Assembly: GCA_964412785.1 (NCBI GenBank)
Contig: CAYPQD010000065.1
Coordinates: 1 to 12,556, forward strand
DNA: 12,556 nt
Direction: 5' to 3'
DNA from: UBA5336 sp964412785
Lineage (GTDB): Bacteria; Pseudomonadota; Alphaproteobacteria; Caulobacterales; Hyphomonadaceae
Both the position numbers and the translations under genes were made by a program. Shown here in pieces: positions 6,040-12,556 of this stretch (position 1 is the stretch's first letter; every line of letters starts with the position of its first letter). The notes below the pieces were generated by a model. That model was not told the DNA's origin and ran no database searches. It saw nothing but the letters and a program-made list of their open reading frames with translations.

Positions 6040-7125
6040 TCAGCAAAGCGACACCATGATGCCGCGCGTCGGCGACACCTTGTTGTCGAGCATGTCCTTC
6101 CAGATTTCCGCGGCTGCTTGTGCGCCCGTGATGCGCTCGACCCGGATCTGGCCGCTCACCATGCCGGCCAGTTCGAAACTCGCCGCATTGGCCTTCTCCG
6201 CGAAGACGCCAGGTCCCCAGTCCTGATTGCGCTTGGCGATATGCGCCGGGGCAAAGAAGAAGGTCGGCGTCGCGCCGGGCAGCGGGCCCACCGCGCCGCG
6301 CTTGTCCCAATGCGTAGCGCCCACCATGCAGCTCACCACCATGTTCTCGCGCAGGTGAGTGTGCAGCGTCGCCGTCAACGCGCTATTGCCAGACATGTCC
6401 ACATAGGCGGATTTTTTCGACGCATCGACATCCGCCTCGCTTCCATAGGCAATGATTGCATCGCAGCATCCCAGCGCGGAGACGAAACCGACATGGCCGG
6501 GAGAGGTCAGACCGACAACGCGGATGGTGTCGGGTCCCCTGCTCTTGATCAGCTGGGCGAGCCCGAAACCGGTCTTGGAGGACACCGAACCGACCAGCAC
6601 CTGCTCAGCGCCGAACATGTCATTGTCGACGAGATAGTCGTACAGGCAGAAGGATGTGCCGAACAACGGCGAGAGCAGGCAGCGCTCCACCTCTCGGTGT
6701 TTCATCTCATCGGGTTCGCCGCTGGTGCGCCGATACTGGTTGTAAAGCGCCGGCAGGTCCCGGCGATGCAGGGTCTGGTCCATGAAGGTTTCAGGTTTGA
6801 CAGATCCCGGCGTCAGGACCGTTTCTGTGGCCATGGGGAAAAAGCCCCAGAGACGCTCGCCGACGGGGACCCCTTCGCAGCGCGATTCCACCACATCGGC
6901 CATGCCCCAGACGGGGACTTTCCCCCACCCGGTATCGGCGGGGAAGAATTTCCAGTAGCCGATCATGTCGCCAGCGGCGGCGTAACTCACATTGTTCGAG
7001 GTCAGGCCAAAGCTATCGATCCGCACGCGAACTTCGCCAGGTTCCAGCGGGCGGCGCTCAAATTCGACGATCTTCGTGTCGCGGAAGTCCGCCCGGTTCA
7101 CCCATAATTCCGTCACACTGTTCAT
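6040..7125 (-). CDS. DUF2855 family protein (MDR-like fold)
   Basis: Encodes 361 residues starting MNSVTELWVNRADFRDTKIV, with a strong GGAGG 6 nt before the ATG at 7125. The layout is that of DUF2855 proteins, distant relatives of medium-chain dehydrogenase/reductase quinone oxidoreductases: an N-terminal GroES-like region (LEPGEVRVRIDSFGLTSNNV, residues about 27-46; VPVWGMADVVES; VGERLWGFFPMA), a middle segment around LLSPLFGTSFCLYDYL, and a nucleotide-fold-like part with LVGSVSSKTGFGLAQL. Catalytic zinc ligands of alcohol dehydrogenases are not visible. Reaction and substrate are unknown for the family. It ends 11 nt before the sulfatase remnant, so the two may once have been co-transcribed. 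Length and motifs look intact. Confidence 0.88.
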   Translation of the reverse strand: MNSVTELWVNRADFRDTKIVEFERRPLEPGEVRVRIDSFGLTSNNVSYAAAGDMIGYWKFFPADTGWGKVPVWGMADVVESRCEGVPVGERLWGFFPMATETVLTPGSVKPETFMDQTLHRRDLPALYNQYRRTSGEPDEMKHREVERCLLSPLFGTSFCLYDYLVDNDMFGAEQVLVGSVSSKTGFGLAQLIKSRGPDTIRVVGLTSPGHVGFVSALGCCDAIIAYGSEADVDASKKSAYVDMSGNSALTATLHTHLRENMVVSCMVGATHWDKRGAVGPLPGATPTFFFAPAHIAKRNQDWGPGVFAEKANAASFELAGMVSGQIRVERITGAQAAAEIWKDMLDNKVSPTRGIMVSLC

Positions 7126-7162
7126 GCTGTCCTCCCGCGATTATCCTGATCGGCCGACCTTG

Positions 7163-7276
7163 TACCAGGCTGCAAGGGATCGGCACCGATCCCTCGCAGC
7201 GCTGGGCAAGCGCGACTGCGCGTCGGCGCCCCATGCGCCGGATGCGCAGATGGACCCCGATCTGCGCCCACCGGTA
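7163..7276 (+). repeat. Dispersed palindromic element, copy 3 (divergent)
   Basis: This 114-bp copy starts TACCAGGCTGCAAGGGATCGG and ends CACCGGTA. The left and middle parts match copies 1 and 2, including GGGATCGG-CA-CCGATCCC and the shared core GGGCAAGCGCGACTGCGCG. Its right part differs: the terminal hairpin is replaced by GCGCAGAT (7244-7251) pairing with ATCTGCGC (7260-7267). Flanks are TTG (7160-7162) and TTA (7277-7279), an imperfect duplication. It separates the arsC relic from the DUF2855 gene, and the relic's TAA stop is the bordering TTA. Confidence 0.8.
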
Positions 7277-7498
7277 TTATGTGTCCTGGCGCAGCTTGAT
7301 AAGCCGTTTTCCCATTGCGGCGCCGGTATCGAGCAGGCCGAGTTCGCTTGCTGGCGACAGGGTCTCCCGCAGGGCCGCGCACGGTGTGAGGCCCGCGGCG
7401 GCAAGCAAGGCGAGAAGCGGCAGCCGCAACCCGCCTCTTTTCAGATACCCGACGACAATGCGCGTTTCAGCGCTCGCCCCGATCAGGGCCTGACCTCG
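7277..7498 (-). pseudogene. arsC: arsC (arsenate reductase) relic
   Basis: A minus-strand frame without its own start reads ALIGASAETRIVVGYLKRGG, then LPLLALLAAAGLTPCAALRE and ELGLLD before running to a TAA at 7277-7279 that borders repeat copy 3. This order (IVxxYLK, a Leu/Ala helix, AAAGLTP-x-AALRE, ELGLLD) is the middle of glutaredoxin-type ArsC arsenate reductases. The N-terminal active-site region (usually NPxCGTSR) is absent, as is most of the C-terminal third, so no reductase activity is possible. It overlaps the 3' end of the ACR3 gene by 16 nt in another frame, suggesting a deletion joined the two. Expected place for arsC in an ars operon. Confidence 0.7.
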
Positions 7499-8529
7499 GT
7501 GTATGTGTCCGGGTCTGGAAAGGCATGGCGGGTACGGTTCGCAAGGGCGACCAGCGAGAGCATCACAGGCACCTCAACCAGCACACCCACCACCGTGGCA
7601 AGCGCCGCCCCGGAATTCAGGCCGAACAGGCTGATCGCCACGGCAACAGCAAGCTCGAAAAAGTTCGATGTTCCGATCATGGCGCACGGGGCGGCGATTG
7701 CGTGCGGCACCTTCCAGGCCCACGCTGCGCCATAGGCAAGGGCAAAGATGGCATAGGACTGGATCAGGATCGGCACGGCAATCAGGGCGATGATCAGCGG
7801 CTTTGCGATGATCGTCTCACTCTGGAAACCGAAGAGCAGCACGACCGTGGCCAGCAGGCCGATGACAGAAAGCGGCTTGATGCGATCGGTAAACGCGCTG
7901 ACCGCTCCGGCTCCGCCGCGCTTTGTGAGCATGTTCCTCGTGACGACGCCCGCGATGAGGGGGATCACGATATAGAGCACGACTGACAGCAGAAGTGTTT
8001 CCCACGGCACGGCAATATCCGTCACGCCGAGCAGGAAGGCCACGATGGGAGCAAACGCAAAGACCATGATCGCGTCATTCACGCTGACCTGGACGAGGGT
8101 GTAATTGGCGTCGCCCTTCGTCATCTGCGACCACACAAACACCATCGCCGTACAGGGCGCCGCCCCGAGCAGGATGAGCCCCGCGATATAGCCCTCCGCG
8201 TCGGCGGGCGGGATCAGGTCTGCAAAGACATGCCGGAAAAAGAGGACGCCGAGCGCCGCCATGGTGAAGGGCTTGATCAGCCAGTTGACCACCAGTGTGA
8301 TGATGAGGCCCTTTGGCTTGTCACCGACACGCGCCATGGCGGAGAAGTCCACACCGATCATCATCGGCCAGACCATGGCCCAGATCAGCACCGCCACGGC
8401 AAGATTGACATTGGCATATTCGAGCGCTGCCAGTGCCTGAAATGCGCCGGGAACGACCAACCCCAGCCCGATCCCCGCCAGGATGCAAAGCCCGACCCAT
8501 ACGGAGAGATATTTTTCAAAAGCGCCCAT
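7483..8529 (-). CDS. acr3: ACR3-family arsenite efflux transporter
   Basis: Encodes 348 residues with about ten hydrophobic helices, the normal ACR3 size. ACR3 pumps arsenite (and sometimes antimonite) out through the inner membrane. Hallmarks are the N-terminal FEKYLSVWVGLCILAGIGLG, AMVWPMMIGVDFS, GAAPCTAMVFVWSQMTKGD with the conserved thiol Cys126, NDAIMVFAFAPIVAFLLG, and CAMIGTSNFFELAVAVAISL with the conserved Glu in the penultimate helices. The last residues (HAFPDPDTYTEVRP) look atypical and lie where the arsC relic begins, so the tail may have been altered by the same deletion. It starts 12 nt after the porin stop, so the two are likely one transcript. Confidence 0.94.
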   Translation of the reverse strand: MGAFEKYLSVWVGLCILAGIGLGLVVPGAFQALAALEYANVNLAVAVLIWAMVWPMMIGVDFSAMARVGDKPKGLIITLVVNWLIKPFTMAALGVLFFRHVFADLIPPADAEGYIAGLILLGAAPCTAMVFVWSQMTKGDANYTLVQVSVNDAIMVFAFAPIVAFLLGVTDIAVPWETLLLSVVLYIVIPLIAGVVTRNMLTKRGGAGAVSAFTDRIKPLSVIGLLATVVLLFGFQSETIIAKPLIIALIAVPILIQSYAIFALAYGAAWAWKVPHAIAAPCAMIGTSNFFELAVAVAISLFGLNSGAALATVVGVLVEVPVMLSLVALANRTRHAFPDPDTYTEVRP

Positions 8530-8541
8530 GAACTGGTCCTT

Positions 8542-9933
8542 CTAGAATGTCAGGGTGAGTTGGGCATAGCCAAACAGCGTGCCGTCGCCTTCCGGGCCGC
8601 CCGGAGCGTTTTCAGGAAACTCGCCATAGATCAGGCCCGAAGCTCCAATTTCGAGGCGCAGGCTGTCGAGCACGAGCCAGTAGCGCGCCCTTGCGTCAAT
8701 CGCGTGACCGACGAAATCCCCCGATCGTCCCGTCGGATCGCGCAGGCTGGCGATCACCCAGCTGTCGGTTTCTGACGCCAGCGAGGCGGCGTGGTACTGG
8801 AACCAGCCATCCCAGCGGTCATCGGGGCTGACCTGGACCCGAATGCCCGGCGCGCTCAGGTTTGCAGGCGTGAGCGGGCCGTGGATCGAGGTGTTGCCCA
8901 GATCCGTGCGCCGACCGCCAAACAGGCGCTCATGCTGGTCGAAGGCAAGATCGTCCGGGTCCGCGTCGCCGCTGGCATAATAGTATTCGAGCGAAATGCG
9001 CGGCTGCCATGGTGCATCGAACGTGTAACCGAGCGCGGCGATCATCATGGCTGCATCGACTTGGAGGCTTTGCGTGTCTGTCGGGCTGCTGCTCGCATAG
9101 CGCGTTCCTTTGCGCAGAGCCGCTTCCAGATCCACGTCCCAACGCCCGGCTTTCGGCTTGCGATAAAGCCGGAAGCCGGGCGCGACATGGGACCGGTCAG
9201 GGGTCTGGAAATCTTCCGTATCTTCCTCTTCGAGGCCATAGACGAAAATCTCGCCGGAGAGGCCCGGCACGGTATTCGGCAGGATGTCGGCGCGGCGATA
9301 GTGCACGCCCCAGATGCGCAACCGCCATTGCTCCTCGTCTCCCGAAAGGCGGTTATCATCGATATCCGGACGTGTGTCGGGGAAACGTGCTGTTGGAACG
9401 ACGTAGACCAGATGAAGGGCGTCGCCCCGCTTGCTGGTGCTGATAAAATGGGCGCCCGTATAGCTGCGGATCACATTGGCGTATTCGACGCGTTCGATCT
9501 GGCGCTTCGAGCCAATGGACACCGTCTGGCGACCGAGAACCAGCTGGCTCTCGGAGCCATCGCCAAGCAGGCCGGGCAGGTCGTCGAACCAGGCATAGAG
9601 CTGGAGGACATCGAGCGGATTGGTAAAGCTGCTGGACAGCGGCGTGCCGGCATCGCCCAGATAAGTCCGGCTGTCCTGTACCTCGACGCCAAACGAGACC
9701 GGACCGGTATCGGCTTGTGCGAGCATGAGCGTGCGAAAGAGGAGGAGCTGATCGCTGACTTCCCGGCCTGTGCGGAACTGGCCTTCAAGACTCTCATAGC
9801 GCACACGCGCTTCGCCGCTGAGCGTCAGCCAGTCCGGCGCTTCCACCGCGTTCTCAAGCCGGAAAGCTTGCTCGGCGCCTGCATGAGCGGCGCAGACGCA
9901 GAACAGGAACGAGGCTGGCAGGACACGTCTCAT
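8542..9933 (-). CDS. Alginate-export-type outer-membrane beta-barrel protein
   Basis: Encodes 463 residues from ATG 9933, chosen because GGGGGAG lies 5 nt upstream and because it gives a good signal peptide (MRRVLPASFLFCVCAAHAGA, cleavage near AGA-EQ). The mature protein has the alginate-export (AlgE-like) family pattern: WLTLSGEARVRYESLEG, SDQLLLFRTLMLAQADTGP, VQDSRTYLGDAG, VLGRQTVSIGSKRQIERVEY and a C-terminal strand ending LTLTF with terminal Phe. It is an 18-strand-type outer-membrane channel. The link to alginate is by family name only; its place in an arsenic operon, upstream of ACR3, suggests it passes arsenite or phosphate-like oxyanions, or was co-opted (inference). Confidence 0.85.
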   Translation of the reverse strand: MRRVLPASFLFCVCAAHAGAEQAFRLENAVEAPDWLTLSGEARVRYESLEGQFRTGREVSDQLLLFRTLMLAQADTGPVSFGVEVQDSRTYLGDAGTPLSSSFTNPLDVLQLYAWFDDLPGLLGDGSESQLVLGRQTVSIGSKRQIERVEYANVIRSYTGAHFISTSKRGDALHLVYVVPTARFPDTRPDIDDNRLSGDEEQWRLRIWGVHYRRADILPNTVPGLSGEIFVYGLEEEDTEDFQTPDRSHVAPGFRLYRKPKAGRWDVDLEAALRKGTRYASSSPTDTQSLQVDAAMMIAALGYTFDAPWQPRISLEYYYASGDADPDDLAFDQHERLFGGRRTDLGNTSIHGPLTPANLSAPGIRVQVSPDDRWDGWFQYHAASLASETDSWVIASLRDPTGRSGDFVGHAIDARARYWLVLDSLRLEIGASGLIYGEFPENAPGGPEGDGTLFGYAQLTLTF

Positions 9934-10010
9934 TGCTTCTCCCCCCGGCCCCGCGAGGCACACGCGACCCCGTCGTCCTAGGGGAGGACCGTCTTGAGTT
10001 CAATATTCCA

Positions 10011-10026
10011 TCAAATACCGATTTGA
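10011..10026 (-). promoter_or_regulatory. Candidate ArsR-type operator upstream of the porin-ACR3 genes
   Basis: A perfect inverted repeat TCAAAT-ACCG-ATTTGA lies 78 nt upstream of the porin start. ArsR/SmtB repressors bind AT-rich 6-6 inverted repeats of this kind, and it is an AT-rich island in GC-rich DNA. It overlaps the stop codon of the arsR relic. Function is inferred from symmetry and context only. Confidence 0.45.
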
Positions 10027-10205
10027 CAGCGGGCTCCGGAGAGTGCGGCAAGCGGCAAACAGACCTGCGGACGGCCGCTGCAGCAGGTCTCGACCAGCGT
10101 GGAGAGACGGCTATTCACGGCGTCAATCCTGGCGCGGCCGATCATGCGGCGTCCATCGCAGATAACAGTGAAAAGGGCGGAATTAACCAGGACCGCCAGA
10201 CGCCT
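10011..10205 (-). pseudogene. arsR: arsR relic (C-terminal part of an ArsR-family repressor)
   Basis: A minus-strand frame lacking a start codon reads RRLAVLVNSALFTVICDGRR, then MIGRARIDAVNSRLSTLVET and CCSGRPQVC, and ends at the TGA in 10011-10013. This resembles the end of the winged helix and the C-terminal tail of proteobacterial ArsR repressors, where a wing (GLxTxxRDGRxIxYRA), a Val-Asn-x-Leu-x-x-Leu helix and a Cys-Cys-x-Gly-x-Pro-x-x-Cys motif follow each other. The DNA-recognition helix and N-terminal half are missing; a stop (10236-10238) blocks extension. It precedes the porin and ACR3 on the same strand, as arsR usually does. The match is by eye and substitutions are many. Confidence 0.55.
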
Positions 10206-10262
10206 GGACTGTCCATGCGGCCAATCGCCGGTGAATTATGACGGGCAATCGCATTGGAAGCC

Positions 10263-10292
10263 TTGACACATCACTGCCATGACATCGATTTT
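10263..10292 (+). promoter_or_regulatory. Possible promoter for the Rieske-like gene
   Basis: A perfect TTGACA (10263-10268) is followed after 18 nt by GATTTT (10287-10292), a poor -10 match. It would give a leader of about 95 nt before the ATG at 10393. Weak evidence. The remaining 10206-10392 stretch shows no other gene. Confidence 0.25.
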
Positions 10293-10392
10293 CAGGGTAG
10301 ATGGTCCGAAGGTGGATTTTACGCGTCGATCAGGATGAAAGCCTCCGGGGTGAATCAAGCACATTCGAAGGGCGCGCTGCGGGGAAGCATGG

Positions 10393-11349
10393 ATGACACA
10401 TGAACCGGATCGTTCGGAGGAGCCGTTTTCCGATCACGGGTTCGAGGCGTCGTGCGACCCCGGGGGTGCACGTCCCCTCTTCATCCTTGACCAATGGTAT
10501 GTGGCAGCGCGCCTGACGGAGATACGCCGGGGCACCGATCAGCGAATGACCCTGTGCGGTCAGGTCTTTGTCATAAGACGGTCCGATAGGGATGATTGCA
10601 CGGCATGGCGGCATCGGGATGGGGAAGCGGTACCATGCCAGGTGAGCGAAGACCTGATCTGGCTCTTCATGGCTGCTTCCGATAACCGCCATGCTGCCCC
10701 CGGTCCCGTGCCGACATTTGGCGGACCGAAGGGTAAAGTCCGCTTCATGGAAAAGGTTGTCATACCTGCGCATCAGGATGACGCTGTTTATGGATTGCTT
10801 GATCCGGCGCATACGCCCTTTGTACACCGCTCGCCGATGTGGCGGGGCAACGGGATATTGAAGGAAAAGCGCAAGAGTTTCGAGCCCAGCGCGTTCGGCT
10901 TCACCATGATGGCGCACGCGCCGGTCAACAGCGATATCTACAAGGTGATCGGCGGAGCCATCAGTGTGCGCATCGCGTTTCGCCTGCCTGGATTGCGGGC
11001 TGAATACATTCAGAACGCAAGGCACACTGTCCTGGGCCTGACGGCACTTACACCAATAGATCATGAGAATACTGCGCTGCGTCAAATATTTTACTGGGAT
11101 ACGCCTGTGCTTGGAGCCATGAGGCCCTTTGCGAGACTGTTCGCGAGACCATTCCTGAAGCAGGATGTCGAAATCATGGCCCTGCGTCGCAAGAACCTGC
11201 CCTACGCAAGAAAGGGTTTGATGGTAGGAGATTCCGACAAGCAGTTTCTATGGTATCTGAAGCTCAAGAAAGCATGGGAGGCTTGTGGGCGCTGCCCGAC
11301 TGCATTCGAGAACCCGCTTGAACCCGCAGTCCTGCGGTGGCGAACCTGA
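10393..11349 (+). CDS. Rieske-type oxygenase homologue lacking the Rieske cluster
   Basis: Encodes 318 residues. It has the frame of a PaO/VanA-type ring-hydroxylating oxygenase alpha subunit: DQWYVAARLTEI (33-44), GQVFVIRR (56-63), then SEDLIWLFMA (85-94), and a catalytic-type domain with GLLDPAHTPFVH (134-145) giving His140 and His145 plus bridging Asp137, and FLKQDVEIMALRR with candidate iron ligand Asp258. In relatives the ~50-60 residues between GQVFVIRR and SEDLIWLF carry Cys-x-His and Cys-x-x-His of the [2Fe-2S] Rieske cluster; here only about 21 residues (DDCTAWRHRDGEAVPC) remain and no such motif exists. Electron transfer by the usual route should be impossible. It could be a deletion derivative, or a protein using the mononuclear site differently. 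GGGGAAG precedes the ATG. Confidence 0.75.
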   Translation: MTHEPDRSEEPFSDHGFEASCDPGGARPLFILDQWYVAARLTEIRRGTDQRMTLCGQVFVIRRSDRDDCTAWRHRDGEAVPCQVSEDLIWLFMAASDNRHAAPGPVPTFGGPKGKVRFMEKVVIPAHQDDAVYGLLDPAHTPFVHRSPMWRGNGILKEKRKSFEPSAFGFTMMAHAPVNSDIYKVIGGAISVRIAFRLPGLRAEYIQNARHTVLGLTALTPIDHENTALRQIFYWDTPVLGAMRPFARLFARPFLKQDVEIMALRRKNLPYARKGLMVGDSDKQFLWYLKLKKAWEACGRCPTAFENPLEPAVLRWRT

Positions 11350-11373
11350 TCTGGGGCCGGACTGGCAAGAGCT

Positions 11374-11712
11374 GTGAAATTGCGTGAAATCGAAAGCCGC
11401 TACCGGTCCCTGATTGTCGCCGAAATGGCAGAACTGCGCCAGCTGCAGACCCTGTCGAAATCCGATCGGTCACCGGTCGAGCTGGACCAGCAGAGCATCG
11501 GACGCGTATCGCGCATAGACTCCCTGCAGGTGCAGGCCATGGCCAATGCGGCTGAGGGCCGACGGGTTCAACGCATCAGGCTGCTTGAGGCTGCCCTCAT
11601 GCGCCTGGAACAGGGCGAATACGGCCACTGCGCCGAATGCGGCGAAGCGATCAATCCCAAAAGGCTGGAAATCGATCTCGCCGTCACGCATTGCATCAGC
11701 TGCGCGTCCTGA
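11374..11712 (+). CDS. DksA/TraR-family C4 zinc-finger protein
   Basis: Encodes 112 residues from a GTG at 11374; an ATG at 11425 is an alternative. The N-terminal two-thirds is a charged helical region consistent with the coiled coil of the family (IESRYRSLIVAEMAELRQLQ and ANAAEGRRVQRIRLLEAAL). The C-terminus has LEQGEYGHCAECGEAI then THCISCAS, a CxxC-x17-CxxC zinc finger. Members bind RNA polymerase through the secondary channel and modulate transcription with ppGpp, though short members vary. The DxxDxA tip motif of true DksA is not evident, so it is a DksA-like relative. It begins 24 nt after the Rieske-like gene and is probably co-transcribed, and its stop lies 1 nt from the stop of the convergent stress protein. 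Confidence 0.85.
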   Translation: MKLREIESRYRSLIVAEMAELRQLQTLSKSDRSPVELDQQSIGRVSRIDSLQVQAMANAAEGRRVQRIRLLEAALMRLEQGEYGHCAECGEAINPKRLEIDLAVTHCISCAS

Positions 11713-11713
11713 C

Positions 11714-12556
11714 CTACCGAAACAGCAGGAGCGGGATGAGACAGGAACGGATCATCGATGTTGTGGTCGAGCCGATGATCATGGAGCGAATGCGTGAATG
11801 GCCATAGGCGCCCATGATCAGCAGGTCTGCGCCATGCGTCTCGACTTCCTGTGCGATGACCTTTTCAGCATGGCCCTGCCGGATCAGCGTTTCGGCCTCA
11901 TAGCCCGCCTCTGCCAATCGCTGTGTTGCGGCCGCTGCGGCGCGGGCATGCTCTGAGCCTTCGGCATCGATCGTGAGGACGAGGATTTTGGGACGGTCCG
12001 CCATGGGGCTCGCCGTGAGGCTGCCCAGCGCCTTGCGGGCGCTGACGCCATCATCAAAGGCGAACACCACGGTTTCAATCGGCTTGAAGGCGCGGCTGGC
12101 GACGAGAACGGGGCGGCTGACGGAGCGAACAACCCTTTCGAGATTGGCGCCGAGGTGCAGCTTGTCGAAGTCGGCCCCTTCGCCGCGCTTGCCCATGACG
12201 ATCAGGTCGCCAGCGCGTCTTGTAAGCGTTTCGGCAATCTCGCCGTGGCGCAGGGCGAGGCTGATCTCGTTGACGCCTTTCTCTTCGAGGCGCAGCTGGG
12301 CGGCGTCGAGGATCGCGCGCCCGCGTTCCTTTGCGAGGCGCGCAGCGGCGGCATCATGGTCGGCGAGGTCCTCAAGCAGGGCTGAGCGCGCGCCGAAACC
12401 GATCGCGCCAGACAGGTCAGACGGCAGTGAACCGGCCTTCTTCTGGCTCAGCACATGCAGGAGCTCGACATCGCCGCCATATTGGCGCGAAGCCCAGGCG
12501 GCATGGTCGCAGACGCTGTGGGTGTAGATCGAGCCGTCGATCAGGGCGAGGATGTG
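11714..12556 (-). CDS. Universal stress protein with two UspA domains (5' end cut by window edge)
   Basis: The minus-strand frame is open to the window edge, starting HILALIDGSIYTHSVCDHAA, which is the first beta-strand of a UspA domain, so only a few N-terminal residues are missing. The internal GTG at 12454 is not the true start. Domain 1 (about residues 1-150) contains DLIVMGKRGEGADFDKLHLG, and domain 2 (about 155-280) begins ETVVFAFDDGVSARKAL and ends with LLIMGAYGHSRIRSMIIGST, the Gly-x2-Gly-x9-Gly-Ser/Thr ATP-binding signature. Tandem Usp proteins bind ATP and act in stress survival in the cytoplasm. The gene converges on the DksA-like gene with one nucleotide between stop codons. No terminator is visible. 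Confidence 0.93.
   Translation of the reverse strand, partial: HILALIDGSIYTHSVCDHAAWASRQYGGDVELLHVLSQKKAGSLPSDLSGAIGFGARSALLEDLADHDAAAARLAKERGRAILDAAQLRLEEKGVNEISLALRHGEIAETLTRRAGDLIVMGKRGEGADFDKLHLGANLERVVRSVSRPVLVASRAFKPIETVVFAFDDGVSARKALGSLTASPMADRPKILVLTIDAEGSEHARAAAAATQRLAEAGYEAETLIRQGHAEKVIAQEVETHGADLLIMGAYGHSRIRSMIIGSTTTSMIRSCLIPLLLFR

Noticed and set aside
6118..7107. Long plus-strand ORF (329 codons) opposite the DUF2855 gene
   Set aside because: It is the antisense of a strongly recognisable DUF2855 gene with a good ribosome-binding site; its own translation is Arg/His/Ala-rich and matches no family.
8791..9981. Long plus-strand ORF (396 codons) opposite the porin gene
   Set aside because: Antisense shadow of the alginate-export-type porin; high GC makes such long mirror frames common and no family motif is visible.
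1..12556. CRISPR array, tRNA, rRNA or full insertion sequence
   Set aside because: No regularly spaced repeats, cloverleaf or rRNA-like segments, and no transposase was recognised in either strand.

Overview
The window is about 12.5 kb of GC-rich bacterial DNA with short intergenic gaps and tightly overlapping genes. The gene families (a ZnuD-like TonB receptor, DUF2855, ACR3, an alginate-export-type outer-membrane protein, DksA/TraR) fit an alphaproteobacterium. A Caulobacterales/Hyphomonadaceae-like marine lineage is my best guess from protein style; no taxonomic marker is present.

Layout. (1) 1-507: 3' end of a TonB-dependent receptor, + strand, followed by GC-rich hairpins. (2) 508-1007: no solid gene; it holds copy 1 of a ~114-bp dispersed element and a hairpin. 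(3) 1008-4151, minus strand: a molybdenum-cofactor operon transcribed moaD, (frameshifted membrane-protein relic), moaE, moaB, moaC, moeA, with overlapping start/stop codons. moaA is not in the window. (4) 4485-5252, + strand, divergent from the moa operon: a TauE/SafE-family exporter with a terminator-like structure after it. (5) 5545-7125, minus strand: an intact DUF2855 gene, then a truncated arylsulfatase whose signal peptide carries copy 2 of the element, inserted in frame. (6) 7163-7276: copy 3 of the element. (7) 7277-10205, minus strand: an arsenic-type operon in partial decay, in the order arsR relic, outer-membrane porin (intact), ACR3 arsenite exporter (intact), arsC relic. A palindrome resembling an ArsR operator lies between the arsR relic and the porin. 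(8) 10393-11712, + strand: a Rieske-oxygenase homologue that lacks the Rieske cluster, then a DksA/TraR zinc-finger protein. (9) 11714-12556, minus strand: a tandem universal stress protein cut by the window edge.

How it works together. The moa genes make and insert molybdenum cofactor, and the divergent TauE/SafE exporter could serve a sulfur-oxyanion molybdoenzyme encoded elsewhere (inference). The ars locus retains its transport parts (porin plus arsenite pump) while its repressor and reductase are fragments. The most unusual signals are the dispersed 113-114-bp element (terminal TACCAA/TTGGTA, apparent 3-bp TAA duplications, internal hairpins, readable in several frames), its in-frame insertion in a signal peptide, its position at the broken end of arsC, and the oxygenase that keeps its mononuclear-iron ligands but has no [2Fe-2S] domain.
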